A stretch of 64,000 nucleotides of DNA from Cytobacillus oceanisediminis (GCF_007830235.1 NZ_VLKI01000012.1:54997-118996), one strand, 5' to 3'. Counted from the first letter of the stretch, positions 43,166 through 53,407 are shown. Made by a program: numbers and translations. Notes: a model not told the origin generated them from the sequence alone.

Positions 43166-43277
43166 ATCAAAGGGAAATTCCGTTTTATCAACGAAAAAAT
43201 CAATATATCAACGAAATTGACGATATATCAACGAAAAATTTAATATTTCAACGAAAATCCGTTTTTATCAACGAATC
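43166..43277 (-). repeat. 20-bp-phased array, inverted TTCGTTGATA
   Basis: TATCAACGAA (inverse of TTCGTTGATA) starts at 43186, 43206, 43226, 43246 (TTTCAACGAA) and 43266, exactly 20 bp apart each time, with a decayed unit at 43166. It fills the convergent gap between the kinase and yaaN genes. Confidence 0.9.
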
Positions 43278-43303
43278 GTAGAAATCTTCCCCTGTCTCAG
43301 CCG

Positions 43304-44479
43304 CTAGCTCCCCTTAATCTCCAGCAGCTTCTGCCTTAAATCGCTTTCCATGTTGGCGAGATCATGCTCAGCCTGGCGGCGTTTGTTCCGGCCTTCTTCC
43401 TGGATCCTCAAAGTCTCTTCAAGAGTGGAAATCAGATTCTCCTGCGTTTTCTTTAATGTTTCAATATCAACAATGCCGCGCTCATTTTCACGTGCTGTCT
43501 CAATAGTATTCATTTTCAGCATTTCGGCATTTTTCAAAAGAAGATCATTCGTTGTTTTCGAAACTTTCTTCTGAGCCTCTACCGCATGGCGCTGGCGGAG
43601 CAGTGTCAGTGCGATCGCCACCTGGTTTTTCCAAAGCGGAATAGCCGTCATGATGGACGACTGGATTTTTTCAACCAATGCCTGGTTCGTGTTCTGAATC
43701 AGGCGGATTTGCGGCGCACTTTGAATCGTGATTTCACGGCTTAGCTTCAGGTCATAAAGACGCTTATCCAGACGGTCCGCAAACTGAATCATGTCATTTA
43801 CTTCCTGGAACTTCATCTGGTCATTTGTTTCCTCTGCCTTCTTCTTAAGCTCCGGAATGGTCTGATCATGAAGCTCTTCAAGCTTCAGCTCACCTGCGGC
43901 AATATATACATTTAATGCTTGGAAATACTCTTTATTATTTTCATAGAGTTTATCAAGCATGACTATATCGGAAAGAAGGAGGTTCTTGCTTCGCTCCAGC
44001 TTCACGCTAATTCGGTCAATCTGCGCTCCTGTTTTCTGATACTTGGATAGCACTTCCTGCACAGACCCCGATAGTTTCCCAAACATCCGCGCCAAAAAAG
44101 AGGCTTTCTCCGGCTTCAGTTCGTCAGGGTTAACATCATTAAATTTCTTCATTAATTCATTAATAATCTCCCCCACTTCGCCGACGTCCTTTTTTTGAAC
44201 ATGCTCCAGCATCGTATGGGAAAAAGATAATAACTTTGACTGGGCTGGCGTTCCATAAGAAATCATTGCCTGATGATTGGCCGGGTCAATTTGCTTGGCC
44301 AGCTGATAAGCCTTTTCCCGATTTTCTTCTGGAATGACATCAATCAGCCTTGTCCGCTTTTCCTCCGTGTACGGTGAAGAGGCAAGCTCCTGCTTTTCCC
44401 CAAATGGGTCGGCCAACAGGTCATTCATTAAGTTCGCACTGTTTGTTTTTTTTAACAGGGACGGATTTTCTTCAGTCAT
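43304..44479 (-). CDS. yaaN: TelA/YaaN toxic-anion resistance protein
   Basis: A 391-residue cytosolic, almost wholly helical protein of the TelA family. Features are [20 protein letters not shown] near residue 90, long coiled-coil segments, and the RDEANIQRAIQSAPQ-like [20 protein letters not shown] region. TelA homologues are linked to tellurite and other envelope stress tolerance. The gene overlaps xpaC by four bases, reproducing the xpaC-yaaN pair of B. subtilis. Confidence 0.9.
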   Translation of the reverse strand: MTEENPSLLKKTNSANLMNDLLADPFGEKQELASSPYTEEKRTRLIDVIPEENREKAYQLAKQIDPANHQAMISYGTPAQSKLLSFSHTMLEHVQKKDVGEVGEIINELMKKFNDVNPDELKPEKASFLARMFGKLSGSVQEVLSKYQKTGAQIDRISVKLERSKNLLLSDIVMLDKLYENNKEYFQALNVYIAAGELKLEELHDQTIPELKKKAEETNDQMKFQEVNDMIQFADRLDKRLYDLKLSREITIQSAPQIRLIQNTNQALVEKIQSSIMTAIPLWKNQVAIALTLLRQRHAVEAQKKVSKTTNDLLLKNAEMLKMNTIETARENERGIVDIETLKKTQENLISTLEETLRIQEEGRNKRRQAEHDLANMESDLRQKLLEIKGS

Positions 44480-45153
44480 TTTAATCTCCTGCTTTCATCA
44501 TGAATTCTCGAATCTTTTATCTTTTCAATAGAATTCTTGGCAACATCAATTTCAAAGTTGAGCTGATCAATATCTTCCGCTATAACCCGATGAAGGTCCT
44601 CCTCAACATGATGGGTGAGCGCATCAAGTGTACGGCGCGTTTCCTGAAGAGACAGATCTAACTCGCGCGTCTTTTTCGGCTGAGACGACAGAAAGACATA
44701 CTTCTCCGCCAGCTCCACTGCGGAGTCCAGATGTGAAAAATAAAATTGTTCCGCCTGGTAAAAGCGCTTCGGTTCCTTTCTTGTCAGCCTATATATTCTT
44801 CTCGTCACCCTCATGAATTCCATCCGCTGCTTTAGCGTTGGAAAATGGCGAATCGAAAACATTGCCTTATGCAAACGGGTTAACTTCCGCTTCGCTTCAT
44901 CAAGGTTTCTCTTTATATATTGGTATTCCCTTCTCGTCAATCCATGCTTTTTCAAAAAACGGTTCCTCTGGATCACTCCGCCCGCCCAATAAGTGAGCAG
45001 TCCCGTTCCAACACCAAAAGCACCCGACAGGAGAAAGGTTTGATCAAAGGCAAAATAACTTACCAGCCAAACACTGACAGACAATGGAATAGCCGTCAGC
45101 ACACGGAATGCAAAACCTACAAAAGAATTCATCTCTATCGACTCCTGACTCAT
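44476..45153 (-). CDS. xpaC: XpaC-family membrane protein
   Basis: A 225-residue protein annotated in B. subtilis as 5-bromo-4-chloroindolyl phosphate hydrolysis protein. Two hydrophobic helices (about 11-30 and 34-58) precede a long basic helical domain ([20 protein letters not shown]). It is unlikely to be a phosphatase itself, since it has no phosphatase motif. It is translationally coupled to yaaN. Its ribosome site (AAGTAGGA) is modest. Confidence 0.85.
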   Translation of the reverse strand: MSQESIEMNSFVGFAFRVLTAIPLSVSVWLVSYFAFDQTFLLSGAFGVGTGLLTYWAGGVIQRNRFLKKHGLTRREYQYIKRNLDEAKRKLTRLHKAMFSIRHFPTLKQRMEFMRVTRRIYRLTRKEPKRFYQAEQFYFSHLDSAVELAEKYVFLSSQPKKTRELDLSLQETRRTLDALTHHVEEDLHRVIAEDIDQLNFEIDVAKNSIEKIKDSRIHDESRRLK

Positions 45154-45373
45154 AGTCCTACTTATTTATACGTTACTCGCCAACACAAAGTTTCATCCAC
45201 AGGAAAAAATACAGCACTATTAATCAAAATCAGGCACCCGCCCTTAAATCTATTAAAACACTTTTAAAAAACTTCTCAAGTATAACGATACAAAAAACCC
45301 CGCAGCCCCGCCATAGACCACATAAGTAAAGACATCTAAGACCTGAGACGTATTTAATTCGTTTTCCTATATA

Positions 45374-45408
45374 AAAAAGCATTTGCGCCGAATCCCGCAA
45401 ATGCTTTT
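45374..45408 (-). terminator. Terminator of SH3-C39 gene
   Basis: AAAGCATTTGCG and CGCAAATGCTTT pair 44 bp after the stop, with a U tract on the minus strand. Confidence 0.8.
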
Positions 45409-45452
45409 ATTGGTATATAAGATTTCATCTATGAACTTGGACAGCTGGCTTG

Positions 45453-46556
45453 CTATTTTACTGCCAATGCACGCTTGCCCATAGCATTATAAATTTTAAT
45501 AAATTTGTCTTTTGGCATTTTCACGTCTTTTTTGACTGCTTCGCTATCATTAAAATAAACATAGTCAGCATCCACTCCTGTTACAACAATACAGTGCAAT
45601 GGTGTCGGGGCACTAATAATTTTTCCCGCAGGCGTTTTCCAGCTTCTTTTATTAGGGATTTCATGGCTGATCGTAAACCATGCCAGCACGGGGCTGCCTT
45701 GAGAAACATGCTTCTCTATTTCCGAAAAATCTTTTCCTGTCAGGTTCACTCCGCCTGGACGGTACTGATCCAGCAATTTCTTCAGTGGTCCCGGGTTTAT
45801 CGTGTGGCCAGTCCCAAAAGGAGTTCCAACAAATCCAATATCCGGATCTCCCCAAGTTTTAATAGATCCGTCTGCATTTCTCACTAACTCAGTTGAATCA
45901 TAAGGCATTTGTTTCGCAAGGGTAGTTTTGCTGATATTTACACCGTAATATTTTAACGCCATGGCAAGTGACGTCACTTCACAGCCGCTTGGCAATTCAG
46001 GCCGCTGTGCAATAAGCGGGACATTGAGTTTGGCTACTTGGGAGTCACTTATAGTCACATATTCGCCGCTCACATAGCCTGAAGTGCCATTATAGGAAAT
46101 TTTATATCAGCCATTGCTTTCCTTATGTATAACGCTCAATACCGATCCATTCTTCAAGTGGCCGATTTTACTGTAATTCAATCCTGGACCCTTGCGGACA
46201 TTTAAAGCAGTTGCATCCACCCGGTAGAGCTTATCATTCGTTTTCACGTATTGACCGCTGACATAGCCTGTTTGGCCTTTGTAAGTAGTCTTATACCATC
46301 CGTTATCCAACCTCTGGATTACCTGAATACTGCTGCCTTGAGGCAAGCTTCCTATCCGTTCATAATTTGTTCCAGGTCCCGAACGGACATTAAGGTTGGT
46401 AGCGTCAACGATGTAAGATGAAGCTGCTGCTTCTGCCACGCTCTGATTGGAACTTAAAGGAGCCAATGGTAAAAACACACCTCCTGTTAAAATAACAGCA
46501 GCAACTGATCCCTTTAATAGAGTCCTTTTTCCAGGCCGACCTTTCAATCTATTCAT
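45453..46556 (-). pseudogene. SH3b-SH3b-C39 peptidase with in-frame TGA
   Basis: One reading frame of 368 codons from ATG 46556 (behind GGAGGAGAGAAT) to 45453, broken only by TGA at 46109-46107 (codon 150). It encodes an export signal (up to about residue 45), two bacterial SH3 domains (NLNVRSGPGTNYERIG and ALNVRKGPGLNYSKIG) and a C39-like cysteine peptidase (LPSGCEVTSLAMALKYYG, with HCIVVTGVDADYVYFNDS). The TGA replaces the Trp expected in the SH3 motif NG-W-YK, seen intact as NGWYKTTY in the first domain. A single TGG to TGA change explains it. The gene may be inactive, read through, or a sequencing error. Confidence 0.88.
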
Positions 46557-46842
46557 ATTCTCTCCTCCAAACAATGTCGAATTTACGAACTATTATAAAA
46601 ATATAGATTAAGATACAGCTAGTCTACCTCTTTGGGACTGGAAAAATATTATTGAATCTAAAGGATTAACTAGTTTCATAAATGCAGGAAAATCGGCATC
46701 CGAAAATACACCCCCTTTAATCCAAAAAAATTGAAATAGGATGTGCCTAGATGAAAGGGGCTCATTCAACCTTTGTTTAAATGGCAGATTAATAGGGAAT
46801 AACCTCTTGTACCAATTTTCATACACCACGGAGGAAAACATA
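46557..46842. other. Divergent gap, nothing recognised
   Basis: The 286 bp between the SH3-C39 gene and the phosphodiesterase carry no supported gene or array. A 77-codon minus frame here lacks a ribosome site and family resemblance. Confidence 0.5.
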
Positions 46843-48759
46843 ATGAAAAAGCACTATTTTTATATAATCATTTTATTGGTTGGTTCTATTGTTTCTCCAA
46901 CTTCAGGTTATGCGTCAGAAACTAAGGATCAGGATAACAAGGTTATTTTGATTTCCTTTGATGGGATGCGCAACGATCTGACAAAGGAGTACGTGAAGGA
47001 CGGCAATCTCCCTCATATCGAGTCTCTTATGAAAAACGGAGTGGCTGCCAAAGATTCCAAGACTGTTACCCCATCACTAACTGCTCCCTCCCATGCGGCG
47101 ATTGCAACGGGTGCAACTCCTTCCGAAACCGGCATGGTCAGCAATAAGTGGCAGGACCCACACAGGGAATTTGCAAACGGAGAGAGTGCCTTTCACCAGC
47201 CTCTTGATAAAAGCCCGCTTTGGAAGGAAGCCAAAAGGAACGGCAAAACAACAGCAACCGTCCTGTTTCCCGGGTCAAACCCTGATGCCGGTTCGCAGGC
47301 AGATTACGCTGTCTATTACGGTGAAACTTGGGCTGAAAGTTCATTGGACAAGCTAAACTTCAAAGCTGCTGACGGCGGGAAACACACTGAAAAAAGCTTT
47401 AGTCCTTTAAAAGAAGCAAAAATGAAGCTGCCCCTCCAAAAAGCCAAAAATAGAGAAATCAATATTTTGGCAATGGATACAACAGATGATGGCAAAACAA
47501 ATTATGACCGTTTTATTTTTTCGAATAATCGTTCTGCTGCTCAGGATGATTCTGTAGTAAAAGCCAATGAATGGGGTTCCTTCCCTGTTGAGGTGGATCG
47601 CAAATCGGCAGGCTTCTGGTTTAAACTGAAGGCAGATCCAACTCTCGAAAAGGCAAGCATTTACCGGACATCTGTCACTTCAGGGCTTATTAAAGGACCA
47701 GATGGCTTCAAAGAAGAAATCAAATCGAAATTCGGCTTCTTTCCTGTCCAGGATGACACAAAGGCTTTTAAGAAAGGCTGGATTTCCAGAGACGAGTACG
47801 AAGAAATAAGTTCACGCTTTGTCAACTGGACTACAGATGTCTCTCTTTATATAAAAGAAAAATACCAGCCCGACTTACTGATGTTCTACGCACCGCAAAT
47901 TGACCATGAATCACACCATTTCCTCCTGACAGATCCAAGGCAGCCAGAATATACAGAGGAAAGGTCAAAGAAGCATATGAAATATATTGAATGGTCCTAC
48001 AAGCTTGCTGATAGCGTGGTCGGGCGAACAATGGATACCCTAACCAAAAGTGACCACCTTCTGATTGTTTCCGATCACGGGATGGAACCTGTCCATACCA
48101 TCCTGGCCCCAAACACATTGTTAAAAAAAGCAGGCCTCTTGAAGAGCGATAAGGAAGGAAAGGTTGACGAAGAAAGATCAAAAGCTATCGCTTTTGCCAG
48201 CGGATCCGCTGCACAGATTTATATTAATAAAGACCTCTCAAAAGAGGAAAAAGAGAATGTCACCAAGAAAGTTGAAAATCTATTTAGCGGGTATCAAATA
48301 AAACCTGAATTCAAAAAAGCAGCACTCAAACAGTATTTTGAAGAGATTGGCAATACCATCGCGCAAAAACGTTTTAGCGACTTTGATCAAAAAACAAAGC
48401 AATTTTTTAATTATTTATTGCACAAAAAGGAAAATCCCTATCAAATTGCAGATGGAAGCGAAGAAGAAAAGGACCATCCCAACGAAGGGGAAATCCTTTT
48501 GCTTGGAGCTAAGGGCTATATGATGGGCAGCAGCCTAACCAAAGCTGAACTGCCTGCAATAGAGCTCGGCAGCCACGGCGGCAACCCTGATCGAAAAGAG
48601 CTTAAGGCAGTATTTATCGCCCAGGGCCCTTCCTTCAAAAAGGATGAAAATATCGGTTCGATTACTACACTTGATATTGCCCCGACTGTGTATAAGCTAT
48701 TAGGCATACCGAGCCCAGACTTCCTTGAGGGTAATATTTTGGAGGATGCTATTGAATAA
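46843..48759 (+). CDS. Secreted phosphodiesterase / nucleotide pyrophosphatase
   Basis: A 638-residue exported enzyme of the type I phosphodiesterase/alkaline phosphatase superfamily. A signal peptide (KKHYFYIIILLVGSIVSPTS) is cleaved near GYASETK. Metal and nucleophile positions are visible: SFDGMRND, the Thr in TPSLTAPSHAAIATG, PQIDHESHHF, IVSDHGMEP and ELGSHGGNP. It probably hydrolyses phosphodiester or nucleotide substrates outside the cell. ATG 46843 has GGAGGAAAA upstream; a longer frame from 46741 has none. It is single, with a strong terminator. Confidence 0.87.
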   Translation: MKKHYFYIIILLVGSIVSPTSGYASETKDQDNKVILISFDGMRNDLTKEYVKDGNLPHIESLMKNGVAAKDSKTVTPSLTAPSHAAIATGATPSETGMVSNKWQDPHREFANGESAFHQPLDKSPLWKEAKRNGKTTATVLFPGSNPDAGSQADYAVYYGETWAESSLDKLNFKAADGGKHTEKSFSPLKEAKMKLPLQKAKNREINILAMDTTDDGKTNYDRFIFSNNRSAAQDDSVVKANEWGSFPVEVDRKSAGFWFKLKADPTLEKASIYRTSVTSGLIKGPDGFKEEIKSKFGFFPVQDDTKAFKKGWISRDEYEEISSRFVNWTTDVSLYIKEKYQPDLLMFYAPQIDHESHHFLLTDPRQPEYTEERSKKHMKYIEWSYKLADSVVGRTMDTLTKSDHLLIVSDHGMEPVHTILAPNTLLKKAGLLKSDKEGKVDEERSKAIAFASGSAAQIYINKDLSKEEKENVTKKVENLFSGYQIKPEFKKAALKQYFEEIGNTIAQKRFSDFDQKTKQFFNYLLHKKENPYQIADGSEEEKDHPNEGEILLLGAKGYMMGSSLTKAELPAIELGSHGGNPDRKELKAVFIAQGPSFKKDENIGSITTLDIAPTVYKLLGIPSPDFLEGNILEDAIE

Positions 48760-48761
48760 AT

Positions 48762-48797
48762 AAAAAGGCCTTGCGGAATGAAAGCAAGGCCTTTTTA
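48762..48797 (+). terminator. Terminator of phosphodiesterase gene
   Basis: AAAAGGCCTTGC and GCAAGGCCTTTTT form a 12-bp stem immediately after the stop. Confidence 0.92.
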
Positions 48798-48829
48798 TTT
48801 ATTTTATGGAGGATTTGGCGGCCTACATT

Positions 48830-49066
48830 CTTTTATGCGCGGATTCTTCCGGTTTACGCGCGGACTCCCTCTCTTTGTGTGCGGCTTTTGTACGTACGCG
48901 CGGAACTCCTCTTTTGCGTCCAGGAAACCTTTATGCGCGGTTTTTTCTGGTTTGCGCGAGCTCCCTCTCTTTGTGGGCGGCTTTTATTTGTTTTTACAAG
49001 CGGGTTTCTCTTTTACATGGGATCTCATCCTTTGCGTCCGCCTTTCAATAGTTTGCAAGCGGGTTT
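48830..49066 (+). repeat. About 20-bp-phased array, word TTTRYGCGCGG
   Basis: GCGCGG-like cores occur at about 48837, 48858, 48879, 48898, 48916, 48935, 48954, 48975, 48998, 49015, 49034 and 49055, with steps of 17-23 and a mean near 20 bp. Each core is usually preceded by TTTA, TTTG or TTAC. Units are more diverged than in the other arrays. Three overlapping frames stay open here because the repeat lacks stops; none has a ribosome site, so they are not genes. Confidence 0.7.
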
Positions 49067-49160
49067 CACGAATACAACTCTTTACCACTGCTCTCCAGCT
49101 CCCGACTACCTGCCAATCCAAAAACAAAACACACCCCTCAAAGAGATGAGTCACATATAA

Positions 49161-50618
49161 CTATATGCTATCCAATTCCACCAGCACGGTGGTTCCTTCC
49201 CCAATTTGGCTTTCTATTCTCATCGAGCCGTTGTGCTCCTGGATGATTTTATTGCTGACCGTCAGCCCAAGCCCAATTCCCTTATCTTTTGTTGTATAAA
49301 ACGGTGTACCGAGATAGCTCAGCAAATGGGTATCAATCCCTGGTCCTTCATCTGAAAAAGCTATCTTCACTCTTCTATTATCCTGCTTTTGTGCGCTGAC
49401 ATGGACATTTCCGCCATTTGGCATGGCTTCAATCGCATTTTTCAGGAAGTTGACAAATACTTGCTTAAGCTGATGAGGGGAGCATAATAACACAATATCA
49501 TCCTCACCATAGTCAAGCTGGATTTGGACATTGTGGAGCAGGGCCTGTGGATGAAGAACATTAATGGTGCTTTCCAGGATGGAAATTAAATTCCCTTTCT
49601 CAAACTCTATCGCCTGGGGTTTGGCCAGCGACATAAATTCATTGACGATCATGTCGATTCGGTCGAGCTCTTCCATAATAATAGATAGATAGTCATCCTG
49701 TTTATCCTGGTTAACACTCGATTGAAGCAGCTTAGAAAAACCTTTTAAAGAGGTCAGCGGATTTCTGATTTCATGGGCGACGCCCGCAGCCAGCTGCCCA
49801 ATAATAGAGAGACGATCGAGATTCCGCAATGCAGCATCATTACTCACCCTATCGGTAATGTCTCTGCCCACTGCCACAAATAATTCAATTTCCCCTTCAT
49901 CGTTTAAGATAGGAGAGATACTTGTCTCCACAAAAACAGTACGGCCATCGGCTGCTATCAGTTTCGTTTCAATCAGCTGCGGCTCGCCGGTTTCTAATAG
50001 CTGTTGAAATACTTTATCAAAGTTTTCTTTTTCTTCAGACGGCATGACGATACAGCAGTTTTTCCCTATAAGCTGCCTTGGGGAATAGCCCAGTACTTTC
50101 TCATGTGAGGGGGATGCATAAATTAGGATTTGATCCTTCTTAAAAACCTTAATCATATCTGTTGTATTTTCTGTAATTAAATCATATAGCTCCCGCGTTT
50201 TCCTTAACTCTCTTTCCATGCTCTTCAAATCCGTCATATCCCGGAAAATAGCCAGGACCGCAATAATTCTGCCCTTTGAGTTCCGGAAGGGTGAATACGA
50301 CACTGATATATCCAAAACGGAACCATCTTGATGATAACGCTGCGTCATCACATTGCTGTACACTTTTCCGAGCTTCACCAGTTTAATAATACCCTTAACC
50401 TCTTCAGGATTTTGAAATTCCGTAAACTTTTTTCCGATCACTTCTTTTTCGGTATAACCAAAAATTACAGTATACATATGGTTTACTCTAATAAAACGGT
50501 TTTCCATATCAATTATGGCAACCCCATCTGCCGTACAATTCAGAAACAAATCTATTAATTCATCAGGATTGGAATAAATCGGATCACCTTCATTCCCAAG
50601 AATTGGGAAACCATTCAT
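49161..50618 (-). CDS. PAS sensor histidine kinase, soluble
   Basis: A 485-residue kinase without membrane helices. Two PAS domains (about 20-135 and 140-260) precede HisKA with the phospho-His in AAGVAHEIRNPLTSLKGF (near residue 278) and an ATPase domain with NAIEAMPNGG, DEGPGI and GIGLGL. It has the KinA-type layout, with no adjacent response regulator. ATG 50618 is used because GGGGTGA precedes it; GTG 50630 lies within that site. With the kinase at 41396 it makes two orphan kinases in ten kb. Confidence 0.88.
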   Translation of the reverse strand: MNGFPILGNEGDPIYSNPDELIDLFLNCTADGVAIIDMENRFIRVNHMYTVIFGYTEKEVIGKKFTEFQNPEEVKGIIKLVKLGKVYSNVMTQRYHQDGSVLDISVSYSPFRNSKGRIIAVLAIFRDMTDLKSMERELRKTRELYDLITENTTDMIKVFKKDQILIYASPSHEKVLGYSPRQLIGKNCCIVMPSEEKENFDKVFQQLLETGEPQLIETKLIAADGRTVFVETSISPILNDEGEIELFVAVGRDITDRVSNDAALRNLDRLSIIGQLAAGVAHEIRNPLTSLKGFSKLLQSSVNQDKQDDYLSIIMEELDRIDMIVNEFMSLAKPQAIEFEKGNLISILESTINVLHPQALLHNVQIQLDYGEDDIVLLCSPHQLKQVFVNFLKNAIEAMPNGGNVHVSAQKQDNRRVKIAFSDEGPGIDTHLLSYLGTPFYTTKDKGIGLGLTVSNKIIQEHNGSMRIESQIGEGTTVLVELDSI

Positions 50619-50733
50619 CAAAGAGTTCACCCCATTTTACGACTTTATTAAGTCTATTTTACAGAATGTTACGATAAAAAACATAGACATCTTTAGAGAA
50701 ACTCAATATTTTACAGAAACAACATCTAATAAT

Positions 50734-50766
50734 AAAAAAAGCAACTTCCCTTAGGGTTAGTTGCTT
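50734..50766 (-). terminator. Terminator overlapping end of rlmCD
   Basis: AAGCAACT and AGTTGCTT pair around the stop codon of the methyltransferase gene and are followed by a U7 run. The last codons form part of the stem. Confidence 0.85.
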
Positions 50767-52136
50767 CCTCTCAACTCAATTTTCGCAACCGCCTCACAAT
50801 GCATGGTCTGCGGGAACATATCAACCGGCTGCACTTCAACAGTTTTGTAACCGCCGTCTTCAAGGATACGCAAATCCCTCGCAAGTGTTCCCGGGTTGCA
50901 GGACACATAGACGACTTTTTTAGGCTTCATGCTAAGTATGGTTTGTAGCAGGGCTTCTTCACAGCCTTTTCGCGGCGGGTCCACAACCAGGACATCTGCT
51001 GTATTGCCCTTTTTATACCAATCCGGAATGACTTCTTCCGCTTTCCCAACAGCAAATTCTGCATTGGTAATTCCGTTGAGGGCGGCATTCCGCTTTGCAT
51101 CCTCAATCGCTTCAGGCACAATTTCCACACCGAAAACCTCTTTGGCTTTTTGCGCCAAGAAAAGGGAAATCGTCCCGATCCCACAGTACGCATCGATAAC
51201 CTTTTCTTCTCCGCTCAAGTTCGCATATGCAAGCGCCTTTTCATATAATACCTTCGTTTGCTCAGGATTCACCTGATAAAAAGAGCGGGCGGAAATAGCA
51301 AATTTAATATCCCCGATGAAGTCATAGATAACCTCTTCGCCCCACAGGACACGGGTTTCATCCCCCATGATTACGTTCGTCTTTTTTGAATTGACATTGT
51401 GCACTACTGACTTAACGCCATGGATGTTCGAGACAATCTCTTCCACGATTTTCTGTTTGTACGGAAGTTCGTTCGTTCTGGTGACAAGTACAATCATGAC
51501 TTCACCGGTCACAAGCCCATACCGAGCCATCACATGCCGAAGTTCGCCTTTATGCCTGCCTTCATCATAGGCACGGACCCCATAGCGCCCACAGATTTCC
51601 TTAACCTTTTGGACCACTTCATCATTTTTTTCTTGCTGGATAAGGCATTCCTTCATATCAATGATCTGATGGGTACGCTGCTGGTAAAATCCTCCGATCA
51701 GCCCGCCTTCCTGCTCGCCAATCGGTACCTGGGCTTTATTGCGATAGCGCCACGGATCCTTCATGCCGAGCACCGGATGCACTTTTACATCTTCAAGCTT
51801 CCCAATTCTGGTCAGCACATCCCTGACCTGCTTTTCCTTTGCAAGAAGCTGGCCTTCATAGCTCAAATGCTGAAGCTGGCAGCCTCCGCATTCTTTATAG
51901 ATCGGACATGGAGCCTCAACACGATATGGACTTTCTTCGTACGTTTCGATTAAACGGGCGAATCCGTATCCTTTGTTAACTTTAATAACCTTTACCTTTG
52001 CCTTTTCGCCGGGAAGCCCGTTCGGCACAAACAGCGGGTAGCCATCTACTTTGGCAACGCCCGCTCCCTCATGGGTTAAATCCTCAAAAATCACATCTAT
52101 ATAATCATTTTTTTGAACCGGTAATGTTCTGCTCAT
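50757..52136 (-). CDS. rlmCD: 23S rRNA (uracil-C5)-methyltransferase RlmCD
   Basis: A 459-residue TrmA-family enzyme forming 5-methyluridine in 23S rRNA with SAM. An N-terminal TRAM domain (about 1-65) is followed by the iron-sulfur cysteines in [14 protein letters not shown] (near 75-88), the SAM-binding [14 protein letters not shown] and the catalytic [12 protein letters not shown]. It corresponds to B. subtilis YefA, the dual-specific RlmCD. It is the neighbour of dgkB, as in B. subtilis, but separated from it by 267 bp with a terminator. Confidence 0.93.
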   Translation of the reverse strand: MSRTLPVQKNDYIDVIFEDLTHEGAGVAKVDGYPLFVPNGLPGEKAKVKVIKVNKGYGFARLIETYEESPYRVEAPCPIYKECGGCQLQHLSYEGQLLAKEKQVRDVLTRIGKLEDVKVHPVLGMKDPWRYRNKAQVPIGEQEGGLIGGFYQQRTHQIIDMKECLIQQEKNDEVVQKVKEICGRYGVRAYDEGRHKGELRHVMARYGLVTGEVMIVLVTRTNELPYKQKIVEEIVSNIHGVKSVVHNVNSKKTNVIMGDETRVLWGEEVIYDFIGDIKFAISARSFYQVNPEQTKVLYEKALAYANLSGEEKVIDAYCGIGTISLFLAQKAKEVFGVEIVPEAIEDAKRNAALNGITNAEFAVGKAEEVIPDWYKKGNTADVLVVDPPRKGCEEALLQTILSMKPKKVVYVSCNPGTLARDLRILEDGGYKTVEVQPVDMFPQTMHCEAVAKIELRGSN

Positions 52137-52332
52137 TGTTTTCTTCCTTTTCAGCTTAATTCCGTGACCTTTTTGACTAGAGAGATTGTATCACAAAAAA
52201 GGGTTAAATACGAAATCGAATACTGGCAGCAGTTATAAAGTGCTAATATATTGCTCTATCCAAAGTTATTTAAAAGCAATATGTAAGCAGTTAAAACACG
52301 GCTGGAAAGCGAAGCAGGCAAAAGGGGCAAAG

Positions 52333-52360
52333 CAATTCAATCAAACGTTTGATTGAATTG
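52333..52360. repeat. Palindrome copy 3, perfect 28 bp
   Basis: CAATTCAATCAAAC is followed immediately by its exact reverse complement GTTTGATTGAATTG. It lies between dgkB and rlmCD with no U tract, so it is not a terminator here. Core shared with 11225 and 43060. Confidence 0.85.
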
Positions 52361-52370
52361 GGATATTCAT

Positions 52371-52400
52371 AAAAAAAGCCCGCTCCATAGAGCGGACTCT
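52371..52400 (-). terminator. Terminator of dgkB
   Basis: GTCCGCTC and GAGCGGGC pair directly after dgkB, with a U7 run on the minus strand. Confidence 0.88.
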
Positions 52401-52403
52401 TTC

Positions 52404-53339
52404 TTATACATGCGGACTTTCCCAATCTGTCGGGCGGTCTTCTTCACGAATCTGGTCAATCGGCACGAAAACTTCTAAATGCCTGTACAGGTTGACAAAT
52501 TCGGCTGGAAGCAGCCCGCCAAATTCGCCGTCCAGGTTAAGCTGGACTTTTTCCTTGGCTTGGACCTTAATCCGGTTGGCCTGTGTATAGATCACGTTCG
52601 GATCTTTGACATGCTCGCCGCGGACTGCCATTGTAGCAATCCGAATAAAGTCGGCTAGATTGGTTTTCTTTAATATCAGCAGGGAGAACATTCCATCATT
52701 AATGCAGGAATCAGGTGCAAGCTTTTCAAAGCCTCCTACTGAGTTTGTTAACCCTACAAGGAAAAGCATGACTTCCCCTTCAAACATTTTGCCGTCAAAT
52801 TCGATGCTCACTTCAGTTGAACGGATGGAAGGAAGCATTTCAATCCCTTTTAAGTAGTATGCAAGCTGGCCGATCATCGTTTTAAGCTTGCTTGGCACTT
52901 CATAGGTCAGCTCTGTCAGCCTTCCGCCGCCGGCGATATTAATAAAGTATTTTTCATTAATTCGGCCAATATCAACAGGAATTATATCCCCCTTGACGAT
53001 GATATCTGTCGCCGCTTCTACATCCCTTGGAATATGCAGTGCCCGCGCGAAATCATTTGTTGTCCCAGTCGGGATAATTCCAAGGCGCGGACGGTAATCC
53101 TGCTCGGCCAGCCCGTTTACAACTTCATTTATTGTACCGTCGCCGCCGGCTGCAATAACCAATTCAAAGCGGCGCTCAACAGCTGCCCGTGCAGCTTTAA
53201 TAGCGTCCCCTTCGCCTGTGGTAGCATGGCAGGAGGCTTCATAGCCTGCCTCCTCCAGCTTTTGCAGCACCTCTGCCAAATGCCTTTTAAAAATTTCACG
53301 GCCCGAGGTTGGATTATAAATAATTCTTGCTCTTTTCAT
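52404..53339 (-). CDS. dgkB: Diacylglycerol kinase DgkB
   Basis: A 311-residue soluble lipid kinase that returns diacylglycerol from lipoteichoic acid synthesis to phosphatidic acid. The start KRARIIYNPTSGRE and the catalytic GGDGTINEVVNG near residue 63 are near-identical to the B. subtilis enzyme, as are PTGTTNDFARAL and LNLDGEFGG. ATG 53339 is chosen with AGGA eight bases upstream and by homology; two ATG codons lie just upstream. Its neighbour is rlmCD as in B. subtilis, where gatB is also close; here gatB is ten kb away. Confidence 0.93.
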   Translation of the reverse strand: MKRARIIYNPTSGREIFKRHLAEVLQKLEEAGYEASCHATTGEGDAIKAARAAVERRFELVIAAGGDGTINEVVNGLAEQDYRPRLGIIPTGTTNDFARALHIPRDVEAATDIIVKGDIIPVDIGRINEKYFINIAGGGRLTELTYEVPSKLKTMIGQLAYYLKGIEMLPSIRSTEVSIEFDGKMFEGEVMLFLVGLTNSVGGFEKLAPDSCINDGMFSLLILKKTNLADFIRIATMAVRGEHVKDPNVIYTQANRIKVQAKEKVQLNLDGEFGGLLPAEFVNLYRHLEVFVPIDQIREEDRPTDWESPHV

Positions 53340-53407
53340 AGCCATCATCCTATTATTTAATCAACTTTGTCTTAATCCGTTTTTACAATTCCATCTTTTT
53401 ACATCAT

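Noticed and set aside
45241..45365. Minus-strand membrane-like peptide (DVFTYVVYGGAAGFFVSLYL)
   Set aside because: No start codon after the upstream in-frame stop; perhaps the tail of a lost small gene, not supportable.
48771..49160. Three overlapping plus-strand ORFs
   Set aside because: They are translations of the GCGCGG phased array in three frames, start without ribosome sites and overlap the upstream terminator.
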